From Cliona cf. orientalis (Eukaryota > Porifera > Demospongiae > Clionaida > Clionaidae): a DNA stretch of 64,000 nucleotides. Each line of letters opens with the position of its first letter. The stretch's first letter is position 1. The DNA lies in contig OZ005707.1 in the NCBI GenBank assembly GCA_963930775.1, forward strand, positions 1,798,001 to 1,862,000. The letters are read 5' to 3'. The notes beneath the pieces were generated by a model. That model had not been told where the DNA came from. It saw only the letters and a list, made by a program, of their open reading frames with translations, and did no database searches. Made by a program: the position numbers and the translations under genes. Positions 46,301 to 54,645 of this stretch are shown one piece after another.

Positions 46301-47678
46301 CATTACATCATCGAGATTAGCTCTGAAAGAGGATAACTTGATAATCCGGTCACTAAAACTGGATTGTGTCAGGATTAAAGGGTTCCACTGCCAGTCACTT
46401 TCTCGTGCATACATACATTATTATGCTGATGTCATAATTGATGAGTCAGCAAAAAGCCACCAAGCCTAGAAGCCAAGATAGTCAAAGAAAATCATTAGGG
46501 GTCACGGCTAACTTATGAAAAGTTGGAGAAAGCCATCGATATAATATTACTTGTGTCATAGGCACATATTTCCCTAAAAAAATCAATGCACTCAATGACC
46601 AGATTTTAATTGATTGATTTCGATGCATTTCTTAACCTGTCATAGGAATTGTCCGGAATGACACTGTAATTGGTGATCCACTTTATGCTGCACCTGTCTA
46701 CTCGGAAGATGGTAGGGAGTACAGCCTCTGCTATGAGGTGTTTGGCCGTGCAAATTCCATTCTCAACCTTGTTTCGGACACCTGTGTCAATGTGAATGCT
46801 CTCTATGGACCAATGGACAACCCAGAGGAAGGGAATATCATCAGAGCTGTCGGTGTCCGAGCTAGGGGATTGAGTGATAGCTCTTGCCACAACATCCGCG
46901 TTGATCTGGAAGGCTGTTTGGCAAATATTGAAACACCTGATGGTAACTCACAGTCATTAGCTAGCATGGAGAGCTTTGAGAGCGACGGTATCTCAGTGCG
47001 AAAGTATCCAAGTCGAGTGCGTATCTCTGCCCCCAACTGTGAGAATGTCATGCTAGTGACATGGGTGATCTGTGAGAACAGAAATAATCAAGACATGATA
47101 AAGTTTGTCATCGCCAGGGGAGTGAACCTCAGACCTTCTTCTCATGGACTGCTTGGTATGTACAACTTGCCAGCACAAAATCTGAGTGCCAAAATCTGAA
47201 TGTGGTATTCTAGTAATCCATTGAGGCACTTTTCATTCAGGGGTTGATCCTAGGAGATATTGTTAGTTCTCAAAGTGATAGCTATAAAATTATGTTAAAG
47301 TGGGGATAACACTTGCATTGATACAATGTTTGCCACACAGGTCAATTCTGGAACATACCAGTCACTTACACTCGGTATAACGGTTCTGATCTTCCTGCTG
47401 GTACTGATCCAAGCCGTGCATACGTTGTGACAGTAGAGCCAGAATCTTCTCCTGCCAGGTCATTCCTCGGCCACTTCTACCACCTCAAGTGGGACAAGAC
47501 TAGGGAGCCTTGCCTCTACGTTGGCAACGCCCAGGGAGGGCCGAGTTATGAAGTACCAGATCCAAATGATTCTATAATTGAAGGTCGCTATAGGGAATAC
47601 ATCCTTCAAGGTGGAGATGAAAATCTCTTTGCAACTAGTTACACCTACTCTCAGTTTGAGGAAGATCGTTGCAACTAG
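28248..47678 (+). CDS. Gene 2: complete aggregation-factor-like protein with IgGFc-binding-like N-terminus
   Basis: I trace 30 exons totalling 7407 coding bases (2468 residues plus TAG), all with phase-1 junctions, using the ATG at 28248. The order is signal peptide, IgGFc-binding-like domain (about residues 34-515), Calx-beta domains CB-I, CB-II, CB5-CB7 and CB11-CB17 (12 in all), the VWD-like region and the C-terminal region. It is a predicted large secreted Ca2+-dependent adhesion protein. Upstream introns match gene 3 and downstream introns match gene 1, so it is a mosaic. An alternative start exon lies at 24111-24240. The largest intron (31047-37079) holds a DIRS-like retroelement. No canonical AATAAA is seen in the roughly 180 bases after the stop. 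Confidence 0.87.
28759..30201 (+). CDS. Gene 2 IgGFc-binding-like N-terminal domain exon
   Basis: A single 1443-base exon (481 codons) starts DPNAPSSKGNEFILGFMGN. Diagnostic blocks are DAFLALPCHRYPVTQYNYFV, FLIVPCEDATTVTLRPTQ, SDKPISVFVGHECGQVPTG, CDHLVEQIPPDATWGTQFF and YRVGSVVDNN. This is the pattern of the IgGFc-binding protein N-terminal domain found in metazoan secreted and mucus proteins. The exon ends GGA-G before the donor gttaaa, which is weak. Read-through meets TAA at the second following codon (30204-30206). Gene 3 has the paralogous exon at 56188-57663. Confidence 0.82.
30450..30455 (+). terminator. Possible intronic poly(A) signal AATAAA
   Basis: AATAAA lies 244 bases after the in-frame TAA that follows the IgGFc-like exon and 34 bases before the next acceptor. 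It could end a short transcript of about 515 codons. Gene 3 lacks this hexamer because the surrounding bases are deleted. Confidence 0.35.
30490..31046 (+). CDS. Gene 2 CB-I: Calx-beta domain
   Basis: Exons are 30490-30630 and 30777-31046. The A exon has VPRIIIYNITVFESVGTVRI; the B exon is long (90 codons) with VDYVELPSRSDG, IPEPVEYFEIDL and GRVTIIDDDGT. I placed the donor at gtaagt (31047) because gene 3 ends at the equivalent codon; gtactt at 31041 is an alternative in the same phase. No cysteines. Confidence 0.83.
31180..31300 (-). repeat. tRNA-derived SINE or tRNA pseudogene
   Basis: On the minus strand there is an A-box-like TGGCAGAGTGCTT (31281 back) and, about 43 bases on, the B box GGTTCAAATC (31238-31229), with a T-arm able to pair. 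The acceptor stem does not close, so it is not a working tRNA gene. The same copy lies in the paralogous intron of gene 3 (58640-58745), so it predates that duplication. Confidence 0.55.
31313..32065 (+). repeat. RepA copy 3 (divergent)
   Basis: It shares CATGCCCAGTAGCAATTTAC, GAAAATTTAGGGCCTC, TTCACGCGTTCTCTT and GACGACCTTTAACCACATGA with the other RepA copies. It contains a GATA microsatellite near 31757. The paralogous gene 3 intron jumps directly from TTGTTATTA to TTTTTATAGATAAACCC, the empty site. Confidence 0.65.
32565..32787 (+). pseudogene. Gag-like N-terminal fragment of the retroelement
   Basis: ATG in a good context (CAACATGGCC) opens MADPPDPPPEFLPPIRQPPK and continues with a short helical stretch DRIAALERTLARYSAN. 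A consensus-like donor gtaaga follows 32787 in phase 1, so the element may carry introns. I do not recognise the protein beyond its likeness to gag-type starts. Confidence 0.4.
33005..33294 (+). repeat. CT-rich pentamer minisatellite (CCCTG/CTCTG)
   Basis: About 290 bases of CCCTG, CTCTG, CTCCC and TACTC type pentamers, with a higher-order period near 60 bases. Five is not a multiple of three and the motif yields no stops, so all three plus frames and some minus frames stay open. Those long frames (159-180 codons) are artefacts. Confidence 0.92.
34778..35062 (+). pseudogene. Cys/His finger fragment of the retroelement
   Basis: The open frame ends with a finger-like pattern at 34934-35043. 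Cysteines sit in HCILYNMNNSECPYAERC, then VHNMCAFCKIKGH and SHC. The layout is C-x10-C-x5-C-x3-H-x2-C-x2-C-x4-H-x3-HC. Similar fingers close gag-like proteins of recombinase-type retroelements. A cellular gene is unlikely here. Confidence 0.45.
35480..35960 (+). pseudogene. Reverse-transcriptase fragments in broken frames
   Basis: 35495-35632 encodes YILNGIANGFRIGFAYTTL and ANEHPNVIS, then a stop. 35797-35853 gives GKGTLLAK and, after a one-base shift, DIENTFRNA. 35872-35895 gives LGIQWKCN, and 35900-35930 gives VDTVLPFGL. These follow the order of the finger and palm motifs of DIRS-type reverse transcriptases. Frameshifts and stops show it is dead. Confidence 0.6.
37080..37720 (+). CDS. Gene 2 CB-II: Calx-beta domain
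   Basis: Exons are 37080-37232 and 37514-37720. The A exon has IGFDPTSYFYDEDAGVATL and ends GTATGGG; I chose the last GGA-G before gtatag, though an earlier GT six bases upstream keeps the phase. The B exon has VDYTGIAEANAIPITFPPGS, LVEGTERFLGRI and VDIRDDDG. No cysteines. Confidence 0.83.
37896..38343 (+). CDS. Gene 2 CB5: Calx-beta domain
   Basis: Exons are 37896-38069 and 38131-38343. The A exon starts ERVLLEVPVTFDQPSYT and ends GDPCTATG, lacking the DHP triplet present in genes 1 and 3. The B exon ends TCVTILDDDG. The 61-base intron is nearly identical to that of gene 3 (60392-60452) and unlike that of gene 1. Confidence 0.87.
38557..38572 (+). repeat. Telomere-like TTAGGG run in a gene 2-specific intron insertion
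   Basis: AGGGTTAGGGTTAGG lies inside about 400 bases (38366-38790) that are absent from the same intron of genes 1 and 3. A TAACCCTAG block 25 bases upstream is its inverse. The rest of the insertion shows no recognisable gene or ends. Confidence 0.6.
38855..39297 (+). CDS. Gene 2 CB6: Calx-beta domain, beta subtype
   Basis: Exons are 38855-39007 and 39088-39297. The A exon has VPTFNFDNPNITIPEPNGPA and ends GAPDQATG; the B exon has ADSDYNSTTFTLGF and ends CVFIEDDDR. The 80-base intron is almost identical to 60909-60988 in gene 3, while gene 1 has a different 245-base intron. Confidence 0.88.
39444..39879 (+). CDS. Gene 2 CB7: Calx-beta domain, alpha subtype
   Basis: Exons are 39444-39587 and 39670-39879. 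The A exon has PEIVWIDRNITIPEGEYM; the B exon has ESDYMVESVLDFTFSSMDPG and CINIQDNDG. It is the last domain of the gene 3-like part. The next exon in gene 2 is CB11, so CB8, CB9 and CB10 are missing. Confidence 0.88.
39914..40580 (+). repeat. RepA copy 4, at the gene 2 recombination junction
   Basis: It starts CACCAAGCAAAAGAAATGAT directly after TTGTACTGATATAG, which belongs to the CB7-CB8 intron type of gene 3. From the RepA start onward the sequence follows gene 1 (10557-11250) up to and through CB11. Confidence 0.75.
40619..41255 (+). CDS. Gene 2 CB11: Calx-beta domain, beta subtype
   Basis: Exons are 40619-40771 and 41046-41255. The A exon has DPEVNVNVPDIDVPEEQPEV; the B exon has ADVDYTTSTQFLTFIPSANG and CVNIIDNDG. 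It is the first domain of the gene 1-like part; introns also match gene 1 with small differences. Confidence 0.88.
41321..41838 (+). CDS. Gene 2 CB12: Calx-beta domain, alpha subtype
   Basis: Exons are 41321-41467 and 41632-41838. The A exon has VPVITWDDSQVTIPEGGNRQ and ends KGASPATQG; the B exon has DVDYSLPAQSLSVTFSSMNG, IGEDTEQFELYFENLP and CVNIEDDDG. Three cysteines. Confidence 0.88.
42024..42469 (+). CDS. Gene 2 CB13: Calx-beta domain, beta subtype
   Basis: Exons are 42024-42179 and 42260-42469. The A exon has VEQPNISVPENETEVEVCLK and ends GALGPLATG; the B exon has AGVDYVSTTRMLTFVPSNDR and CVTIIDDDG. Only three residue differences from gene 1 CB13 were noticed by eye. Confidence 0.88.
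42529..43030 (+). CDS. Gene 2 CB14: Calx-beta domain, alpha subtype
   Basis: Exons are 42529-42675 and 42824-43030. The A exon has VPVISWDEREVDVPEGGNRQ; the B exon has DVDYSLPAQSLSVTFSSMNG and CVNIQDNDG. The donor is gtgaat, as in gene 1. The same domain follows CB8 directly in gene 3. Confidence 0.88.
43223..43654 (+). CDS. Gene 2 CB15: Calx-beta domain, beta subtype
   Basis: Exons are 43223-43375 and 43448-43654. The A exon has VPTVIVERPNVTVPENETDV; the B exon has ADSDYATTTLMITFESSSDG and CVTIIDDDG. The intron before it (192 bases) matches gene 1 and differs from the 74-base intron of gene 3. Confidence 0.88.
43864..44434 (+). CDS. Gene 2 CB16: Calx-beta domain, beta subtype
   Basis: Exons are 43864-44016 and 44225-44434. 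The A exon has VPEFNIGPPMVTISEPDGMV; the B exon has ADADYSTTTIMVTFMPSDQG and CITIIDDDG. The preceding intron lacks the MITE-like insertion found in gene 1. Confidence 0.88.
44495..45032 (+). CDS. Gene 2 CB17: last Calx-beta domain
   Basis: Exons are 44495-44644 (one codon shorter than in gene 1) and 44826-45032. The A exon has VVGIDFSTMDVVVNENNGTV and GGSYAASG; the B exon has DTTDFQPGLVTVVFQPND, the IPRPPDLPPP loop and VTIIDDDS. Confidence 0.86.
45226..45950 (+). CDS. Gene 2 VWD-like region (two exons)
   Basis: Exons are 45226-45633 (136 codons) and 45735-45950 (72 codons). It has YRFMGTCEYTAASSC, FDVRVTVDYISETLENGAVG and FCGLCGSRSGSLLRRDG. Compared with gene 1 it gains ITST near the start and loses a short LSSD block before the end of the first exon. 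Confidence 0.75.
46646..47678 (+). CDS. Gene 2 C-terminal region, candidate Wreath domain
   Basis: Exons are 46646-47155 and 47341-47678 with TAG at 47676. By eye the first exon differs from gene 1 at 17 of 510 bases, giving 8 residue replacements; no indels. The last exon ends EEDRCN. The intron before it (45951-46645) is as conserved between the two genes as the exons are. Confidence 0.68.
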
Positions 47679-49288
47679 CTAGCTATAGCTGACTGATATG
47701 TCTCTTCTGCTCAAATTTATAATGCTCATATTAACACTTTTCTAATGATTTTGTATCATTTCATACTGAACTTGTAGGATTTATTATATTGTGTGTATAG
47801 TAGCTAATTAACAAACGACTTGACTGACTTGTCCTTTTGCGTGGTTACACCAATATAATAGTGTTATTGTCTCTAAATCTTTGAACTGACCTTTACTGCA
47901 AAAGCATAATAGCTATGACATTGTGGGGACGTTAATTAGCTTTTCTCTCCGTCTTCGTCTGTCCATTCATACCCAACTGAATAGCTAGATTCCAGTACTC
48001 CGTATGAGATACTCAGTAGCGTAAGCTGCCATATATCGGCATGTACGTAATACGGGCACCCCCCGTGCCAATCATCGGCATCTGGTTTACAACGTATTTT
48101 ATGGGATTATACGGACATCGCTGAAGGGTTTATGGACCTGAAACTTTCAATGGCCAGTGCACACTAAGGAAAGTAAATAGGAAGAAAAAGATGATATTAC
48201 TACCAAGAAGGCGTGGCCAAGTTCGATCAAAATCGGACGAAGTATACGTACCTGCATGGTGTCTAGAGGGAGAAACAGCTCATGGCAGCTTTACCATAGT
48301 CTAGCAAGAACTAGAAAGATTATTATTCTGTCATAGTTGCTCATAAGGTGGAAACTGATGCCTAGAACACATCCTTCATGATTTTATCGTACTGTTGAAA
48401 TGGCTCTAGTATCAATTTTACGTGTAGTATCAACACATTCACAGCTGCCGTTCAAAGATAAAAGCAAGCGATCGATATGAGAAGAGAGATATAGTGAGAG
48501 GACATCCTGAGGTATCTGGGGATATTTTTCCTATAATTTTATGGCAAGTAAGGCAGCAGTAAAAGGCTTGAGAAGGCCCGGGTGCCGATAAATGGTGCAT
48601 TCACCATTATGGTCCATTGGAAAAGATAGGCAGTGCCGATAATACGTACCGGTTGCCAATAAATGGTATCATGATGTCTGCGCATTAGCGCTTGTAACTA
48701 ATCCTAATGAGCCTACTTCAAGAGCTTTCTTTCGGTGCAAGAACCAAGTTCATACGTCATTCCTGGCGGGAGTTACAAATTGTACACTACTATCGCGGTA
48801 CTCAGCTATAAGTACCATACCGCAGAATGCACCTGGAAAAAATAATTAGCATGTCGGCATGGCACATAGTTAGAGCGTGAAAATTAGGATTTCGGCGTAG
48901 GTGGCGCGTTTATTAGAGAGGCGTCTTAATTAGAACGGGTACGGTATAGCTAGCTTGGACCCACGTTCGTAGCCGATTACAGAAATTAGATCATACCTAC
49001 ACTTAGACTACATGGTTTTGTTGCTGTAGAAACTTTTCTTGTGTACTGATACCTTACCTTTGCTTGTTTTCTAGCCTTCTACTTGAGCTGTATGCAAGCA
49101 CTCGAGCTGCATCTTTTGGTGAGCTACATTTAGAGTTAGCGTGGCCAACATTGACAATCTTTACTGCAATGATTATGTGCATGCGCCATGAGCCAGCGAA
49201 CACTGTGGATGATGTATCGCTATAACAAACATTCATACATAGCTACATACATACATAGTATACACAATTAAGTACAGTGATTTTCTCA
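47679..49288. other. Gene 2-3 spacer, first part
   Basis: 3'-flanking DNA of gene 2 matches gene 1 to about 47990. From there to about 49280 the sequence has no counterpart in the gene 1-2 spacer and no recognisable gene. It contains repeats of the GTGCCGATAA type near 48590-48670. It looks like inserted DNA of unknown kind. Confidence 0.4.
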
Positions 49289-49410
49289 TACCGTAAATCT
49301 GGAAATTTTCGTTGTAAAAATATTTTCGTAGTCGGTGGCGGCTACGAAAATTAATCTTACGAGAATTAGTATGCACTATTAACGCTAATTTTTTTTTTTT
49401 TTTTTTTTTC

Positions 49411-51076
49411 AAGGAGACCAGAACACTAAGCAGAAAAAAAAATTGTCCAAAACCACCACATAGTTGAGCTGGATGCTTAGCAGAGCCATACAATGCAAGC
49501 AGGCACCCTATACTCCAATTTTGACCAAAATAGGTAAAGGTCGTCACGTTTGTGTGCGCGCGCCTAACGGGGATTCCCCGTTTTTCACGTAGCGCGTGGG
49601 CGGAAAACATTGCAAACGTATGGCTTCCCTATACAAACATATGGGAAAACTTCAAAGGGCCGTAACTTCAATTCAAAGGCGTGAATCAAAATTCTTTCAG
49701 GTCAAATCTCTAGTTTCGACCCATTCTGCGTGCCCATGTAAAAATTATGTCCCCAAGTACTCCCAAACCCCCCAAGAATTAGATTATTTAATTATTTATT
49801 TATTTAATTATTTAATTATTTAAATTTGCTTTTTTTTTCTACTTAGTGTATAACAAGGAGACCAGACACTAAGCAGAAAAAAATTATCTGAAAACCACCA
49901 TATAATTGAGCTGGATGCATAGTAGAGCCATACAGTGCAAGCAGGCAGCCTATACATCAATTTGAGTAAAGTGGGTAATGGTCGTCACGTCGATGTGCGC
50001 GCGTGGCCCCGCCCCTCACGTAGAAAACATTGCAAATGCATGGCTTCCTATACAAACATATGGGAAAACTTCAAAGGTCCATAACTTTAATTCTAAGGCG
50101 TGAATCAAAATTCCCTTCCATCAAATCTCTAGTTTCGACCCATTCTGCGTGCCCATGTAAAAATTATCCCGCCAAGTGCTCCCAAACCCCCCATGAATTA
50201 GATTATTTAATTGTTTAATTATTTAAATTTGCTTTTTTTTTCTACTTAGTGTGTAACAAGGAGACCGCACAACAAGCAGAAAAAAAAAAAATTGTCCGGA
50301 AACCATGACGTAGTTGAGCTGGATGCTTAGTAGAGCCATATAATGCAAGCAGGCTGCCTATACTCCAATTTTGGCCAAATTGGGTAAAGGTCGTCAAGTA
50401 TATGTGCGCGTAGCCCCGCCCCTCACGTAGCGCGTGGGCGGAAACATTGCAAATGCATGGCTTCCAATACAAACATATGGGGAAACTTCAAAGGGCCATA
50501 ACTTTAATTATAAGGTGTGAATCAAAAATCTGTCCGGTCAAATCTCTAGTTTCGACCCATTCTGCGTGCCCATGTAAAAATTGTCCCCCCAAGTACTCCC
50601 AAACCGCCCATGAATTAGATTATTTAATTATTTAATTATTTAAGTTTACTTTTTTTTTCTACTTGTTGTGTAACAAGGCGACCAGAACACTAAGCAGAAA
50701 AAAAATTATCCAAAAACCACCATATAATGGAGCTGGGTGCATAGTGGAACCATACAATGCAAGCAGGCAGCCTAAATTTCAATTTTGTCAAAAAGTTGGT
50801 AAAGGTCGTCACGTTTATGTGCGCGCGTGGCCCCGCCCCTCACGTAGCGCGTGGGCGGAAACATTGCAAACGCATGGCTTCCCTGTACAAACATATGGGT
50901 AAACTTCAAAGGGCCGTAACTTTGATTCTAAGGCGTGAATCAAAATTTTCTCATGTCAAATCTCGTGTTTTGACCCATTCTGCGTGCCGGTGTAAAAATT
51001 ATCTCCCCAAGTGCTCCCAATTCCTCCAAACATTTTTCGCGCAGGAAATCTTTTTTTTTTTCTACTTAGTGTTTAA
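49411..51076 (+). repeat. Head-to-tail array of four ACACTAAG-type MITEs (~400-440 bp each)
   Basis: Copies are 49411-49854, 49855-50257, 50258-50674 and 50675-51076. Each starts AAGGAGACCAGAACACTAAG or similar and ends TTTTTTTCTACTTAGTGTGT or similar. ACACTAAGCAGAAAAAA and the inverse of the right end match, so every unit has its own inverted ends. All carry CCCATTCTGCGTGCC. The copies are diverged, with indels, so the array is not freshly amplified. Short open frames within are by-products. Confidence 0.85.
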
Positions 51077-51217
51077 TTAACTATAATATTCCTGCAAATA
51101 TGCAGTAGATACATGAAGTAGCTAATAAGCTAATGCGTGCATGTACCTAATACAAAAAGAATATAAATTTAATTAGAGGACAGGGGATAAGCAATGGTAA
51201 TAATTATAAAACAAAGA

Positions 51218-51545
51218 TTATGAAACAGCATACTTAAAACTAGCAAGTGACGGACAAACAAACACTTCTTCAGATAGCGAGTTCCACTTTGAGATAGTTT
51301 TAGGAAAAAATGAATTCTGAAAGGCATTTGTGTGGCAGTATGGCTGACGGAGTTGATGACTGTTACTGTACCTTGTCAACCTTGAGATTGGTCTTGGTTC
51401 TATTGGTGCATTTTCAAAGTCCATATTATTGTGCACAATATTATACATGTAACATAGGGCCGCACGATCACGTCGAGCAATCAGAGGTGGAATATGTGCT
51501 AGGTCCAGTGCTTCCTCATAGTTCAATAATGCGGTAAGGGGTCGT
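51218..51545 (-). pseudogene. LINE fragment: C-terminal tail of reverse transcriptase ORF
   Basis: The minus strand encodes IPPLIARRDRAALCYMYNIV, then FPKTISKWNSLSEEVFVCPS and SFKYAVS before a stop. This is the usual C-terminus of non-LTR element polyproteins (arginine-rich start, WNSLP-like block, SLxxFKxAV end). Only the tail is present: a 5'-truncated insertion. Confidence 0.75.
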
Positions 51546-51639
51546 TCCTACGAATATATTTTTACACGAAAATTTATCATACGAAAGTTTCTGTACACGA
51601 AAATTTCCAGATCTACGGTAGTATTGATTAGTGTGGGGC

Positions 51640-52330
51640 TTGCTCAGGCTCGCTATCAAGACCTATCACGTTAGCTAAAAGCTCAATTCAGTAATAGGCA
51701 CAACCCTAGCCTCTCAGCTTAATTTGGGTGGGTGTACTAGCTGCAGCTAATTATTGTAGTTCGTGAAAGTTTTAGAAAATAGTTTAGCTACCTGTACTAA
51801 CTTTACAGCGAATAGCTATAATATTATGGTGCCTGCTTGAAGTTGACAAAAATATTAGCTATTACACGAAAATTTGTTTGTAATGAAATTAACACAAATT
51901 AAGGTATTGCCTGAGGCTGTGCAAGGTAGCTAAGGTGGGCAAGTCATGGGAACAAAAATCAAAGACAGGTGCTGTGGTTAAACATCACAAGAAGCTTTTA
52001 AAATTACTATTAAGACTGACTACATCTTACTATAAAGCAATGCTGTTCCCTCTTCAATGCATGACTTCTGCTGAATGGGACATCTGCTGTGGTTGCCACA
52101 AATACAGTTAAGGTGTTTATCTAGGTGTCCCACCCCATTCTGGTGAATGCATGCATTGCTGGGCCCATCAATGTCCACCAGTTATTGTAGTTCAAAGGAA
52201 GGGGTGTATATTCAGCTTCCTAATATTATAATTCCTTGTAATACCACAATGAGTGATCCAATTCAATGCAGATGTCACTGACTAAGCTGAGTACTCAACT
52301 TCCTGTAACATGACATTGAGGTACCCTAAA
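51640..52330. repeat. Spacer segment duplicated from 19370-20060
   Basis: It shares long stretches such as AACCCTAGCCTCTCAGCTTA and CATCACAAGAA with the gene 1-2 spacer, with many small indels. No gene is supported in either copy. It anchors the spacer part of the tandem duplication. Confidence 0.65.
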
Positions 52331-52434
52331 GGTCTGCAGGCTGACAGTGTGACACTGTGGTTAAAATTCCGAGTAAGTGGAAATTGATCATACACAAACT
52401 GCATGACATAATATTATAGTGATTGTAATGAATT

Positions 52435-53305
52435 ACAGTGGTCCAGAAGTGCACTTGTTTCTGTCCTCAACTCAGTATATCTTGATTGATTCTCGGACTT
52501 GATTTTAATTTTAATTTCTGATTCTCTGACTTATTCTTATTTAGATTCTTACTTCTATTTTATAAGTGGATTCTGATTCTCTAATGTGATTCTCATTGGG
52601 CTTTTCCTATATAGGGAACATTTTTAATAAAAATATCCCACAAGATTAATTAAAATTGCCGGAAGAGGTCCAACCTATTAAATTGCCAACAGGACCCTCA
52701 AGAAACTCATTAAGTTGTTAACCCCTCTGGATATAATTATCAATCCTCAATGGGGGTGTATGCCTATTGAATGGAAGAGCAAAGCAAGCCATCTCAATGT
52801 TGCACGTGCAATTAACGGTGAAAAACATGGGATGGTATTACACCACACATAATCATTGCGTTCATTTCTAGCTACACAAGCACATTAAGCCCTACTCACC
52901 AGCATTACCAATTATTATATCGCACAAGACCACAGATTAATTAGTCACTGTATCACAAGGTAAGCTTTAAGGCAGAGTGATATAAATTGTGTACCGTCAA
53001 AAGAATAGGACTGACTTCAAGTAAAGTAGCTATAATATAGCTGTCATTCTAGTGCCAGGTAACCTCAGTGTCCCAAAGGAGTTGGTCCCATCGTCTCGTT
53101 TAGAATGGAGGCAAGCAAGTCCAGTTGGAGAATCAGAATCCACTCATAAAATCGAAGTGAATCAAGTCTGAGAATCAGAATCAAAATCAAAAATCAAAAT
53201 AAAGTTGGAGAATCAGAATGAAGTCAGAGAATCTCAGAGTCAAAATCAAAATCAAGTTGGAGAATCGGAATTGAGGACCGAAACGAGTGCACTTCTGGGC
53301 CACTG
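52435..53305 (+). mobile_element. TIR element with CAGTGGTCCAGAAGTGCACT ends
   Basis: The left CAGTGGTCCAGAAGTGCACT is mirrored by GTGCACTTCTGGGCCACTG at the right. Subterminal GATTCTGATTCTC-type repeats face each other. It is absent at the matching place in the gene 1-2 spacer (about 20085). 871 bases, non-coding; the superfamily is not certain. Confidence 0.75.
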
Positions 53306-54455
53306 TATTACATAGGTAATCAAATTCATGAACGATCCATAAATGGAATATGACATTATCTTCAATGATGGAATTATATTATAATGTTAAAGCCTATAGC
53401 CAGCTGGATGATCTGAATATAAATATTGTACCAAATTCCTTATGCTCAGTGCAGTAGTGTATGCATGCAACAGTTACTGTAGACAACCATAGTAGTCATT
53501 ATTGATTTTGAGAACTGTAATTTACTCTTATGCCTTCCTTTGCAACACAACTCTTACCTAATGTTTTACTAGGATTCATGAGCAATCCCAGCATATTGTT
53601 GAAATTGGTCATAAACGATGCACATGCAATCATATGCATAGCAATAGCTATCTGTCTCATATTATTTTTGCTAGTGTTCCTGGATATGCAAACGGTACAC
53701 TCACCTCAATGTAGCTGGCTACCAGATAGTGATGGCCAATTGGGGTAGGCGGGCCAGGGATCGAGGTGTTGCAGCTGTTATTCCATTGTTCAGATATTTT
53801 TAGCTCTGTCACGGTTGTTGCATACCGTATGTATTCTAATACAATGCATGGAGAAATTTTCAAAGGTCATCAATCGCTGGATTCATATAGCTAATATAGC
53901 TAAATGGATGATGATTTTGTAAAAAAAATAATGGTAAATTAAATTTCTTATGTTAAATTGGATCATGTGCTCTAGAATATTAATTTTATCAAGTGTATGC
54001 TGTTATTACGATAAATGCCATGATTCAGAAGTGTATCATTGACACTTGCATGTGTGTACATGTCATAATAATTATAGTGCTGAAGCCCTTTCATCAGAAT
54101 CATAATAGTTTATTTGTAATCATGGTCAAAATACTAATCTTCCCCACAATTTCAATTGCAGTTAGCAACATATTAAAATTAATACAACTTACTCTTAGAG
54201 TAGTCAATAACAGGCAAAACTGTCCCTTTTTAAATACTATATGCTCTATATAGAGAATTGCAGCAGGAAATAGCTAATAATATATTGGACAGCTAGCCCA
54301 TGCAGGCACAGTCTCTCTATTAAAAATATTTAATACGGCTTATCATACAGCTATTGATATAAATCACACTCACCCCACACTACCTGCAAGATCCCAGTTG
54401 TCGTCGGCGCACCTATGCTGAAGATGTTAGTGCAGCCACCGCGCTCTTTCAGTGC
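53306..54455. other. Gene 3 upstream DNA
   Basis: No gene is supported. It contains short open frames with no recognisable motifs and several AT-rich microsatellites. The last roughly 90 bases (CACTCACCCCACACTACCTG onward) match 23810-23880 upstream of gene 2 exon 1a. Confidence 0.45.
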
Positions 54456-54461
54456 GTGAAG

Positions 54462-54522
54462 GGGGCGGGGCGCCTAGTAAGCTGACGTCCGGCGCGTGAG
54501 TCAGAGTTGCTGCGCTATAAAA
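54462..54522 (+). promoter_or_regulatory. Gene 3 core promoter: GC box and TATA box
   Basis: GC box GGGGCGGGGC at 54462-54471 and TATAAAA at 54516-54522, 124 bases before the ATG. A cAMP-response-like TGACGTC lies between (54483-54489). The TATA surroundings are the same as at 23984. A very short upstream frame (ATGCTGTAG) follows in the presumed 5' leader. Confidence 0.7.
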
Positions 54523-54645
54523 GGAGTCCAGCAGCTGCTTACCCGCTAGTTGCAGCATGCTGTAGCTATAAGCAGGCTGCGCAACCCCTGATACACAACA
54601 AAAAGGTAGAGAGATTGATAGAGTTCAAGTTGCAGGGCGGTAGCG

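Larger units (their letters stand above)
49289..51620 (+). mobile_element. CCGTAAATCTGG-ended element carrying nested insertions
   Basis: The left end TACCGTAAATCTGGAAATTT is mirrored by AAATTTCCAGATCTACGGTA at 51601-51620. Between them lie the four-copy MITE array (49411-51076) and a LINE tail (about 51130-51545). It is most simply a TA-flanked MITE of the CCGTA family opened up by later insertions. Two unrelated solo ends remain possible. Confidence 0.55.

Noticed and set aside
49411-51076. Repeat array considered as a CRISPR or satellite
   Set aside because: The units are about 400 bases with their own inverted ends, diverged, and in a eukaryotic genome; they are MITE copies.
53530-53748. 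A 72-codon hydrophobic open frame
   Set aside because: No promoter, splice or similarity support; AT-rich spacer DNA gives such frames by chance.
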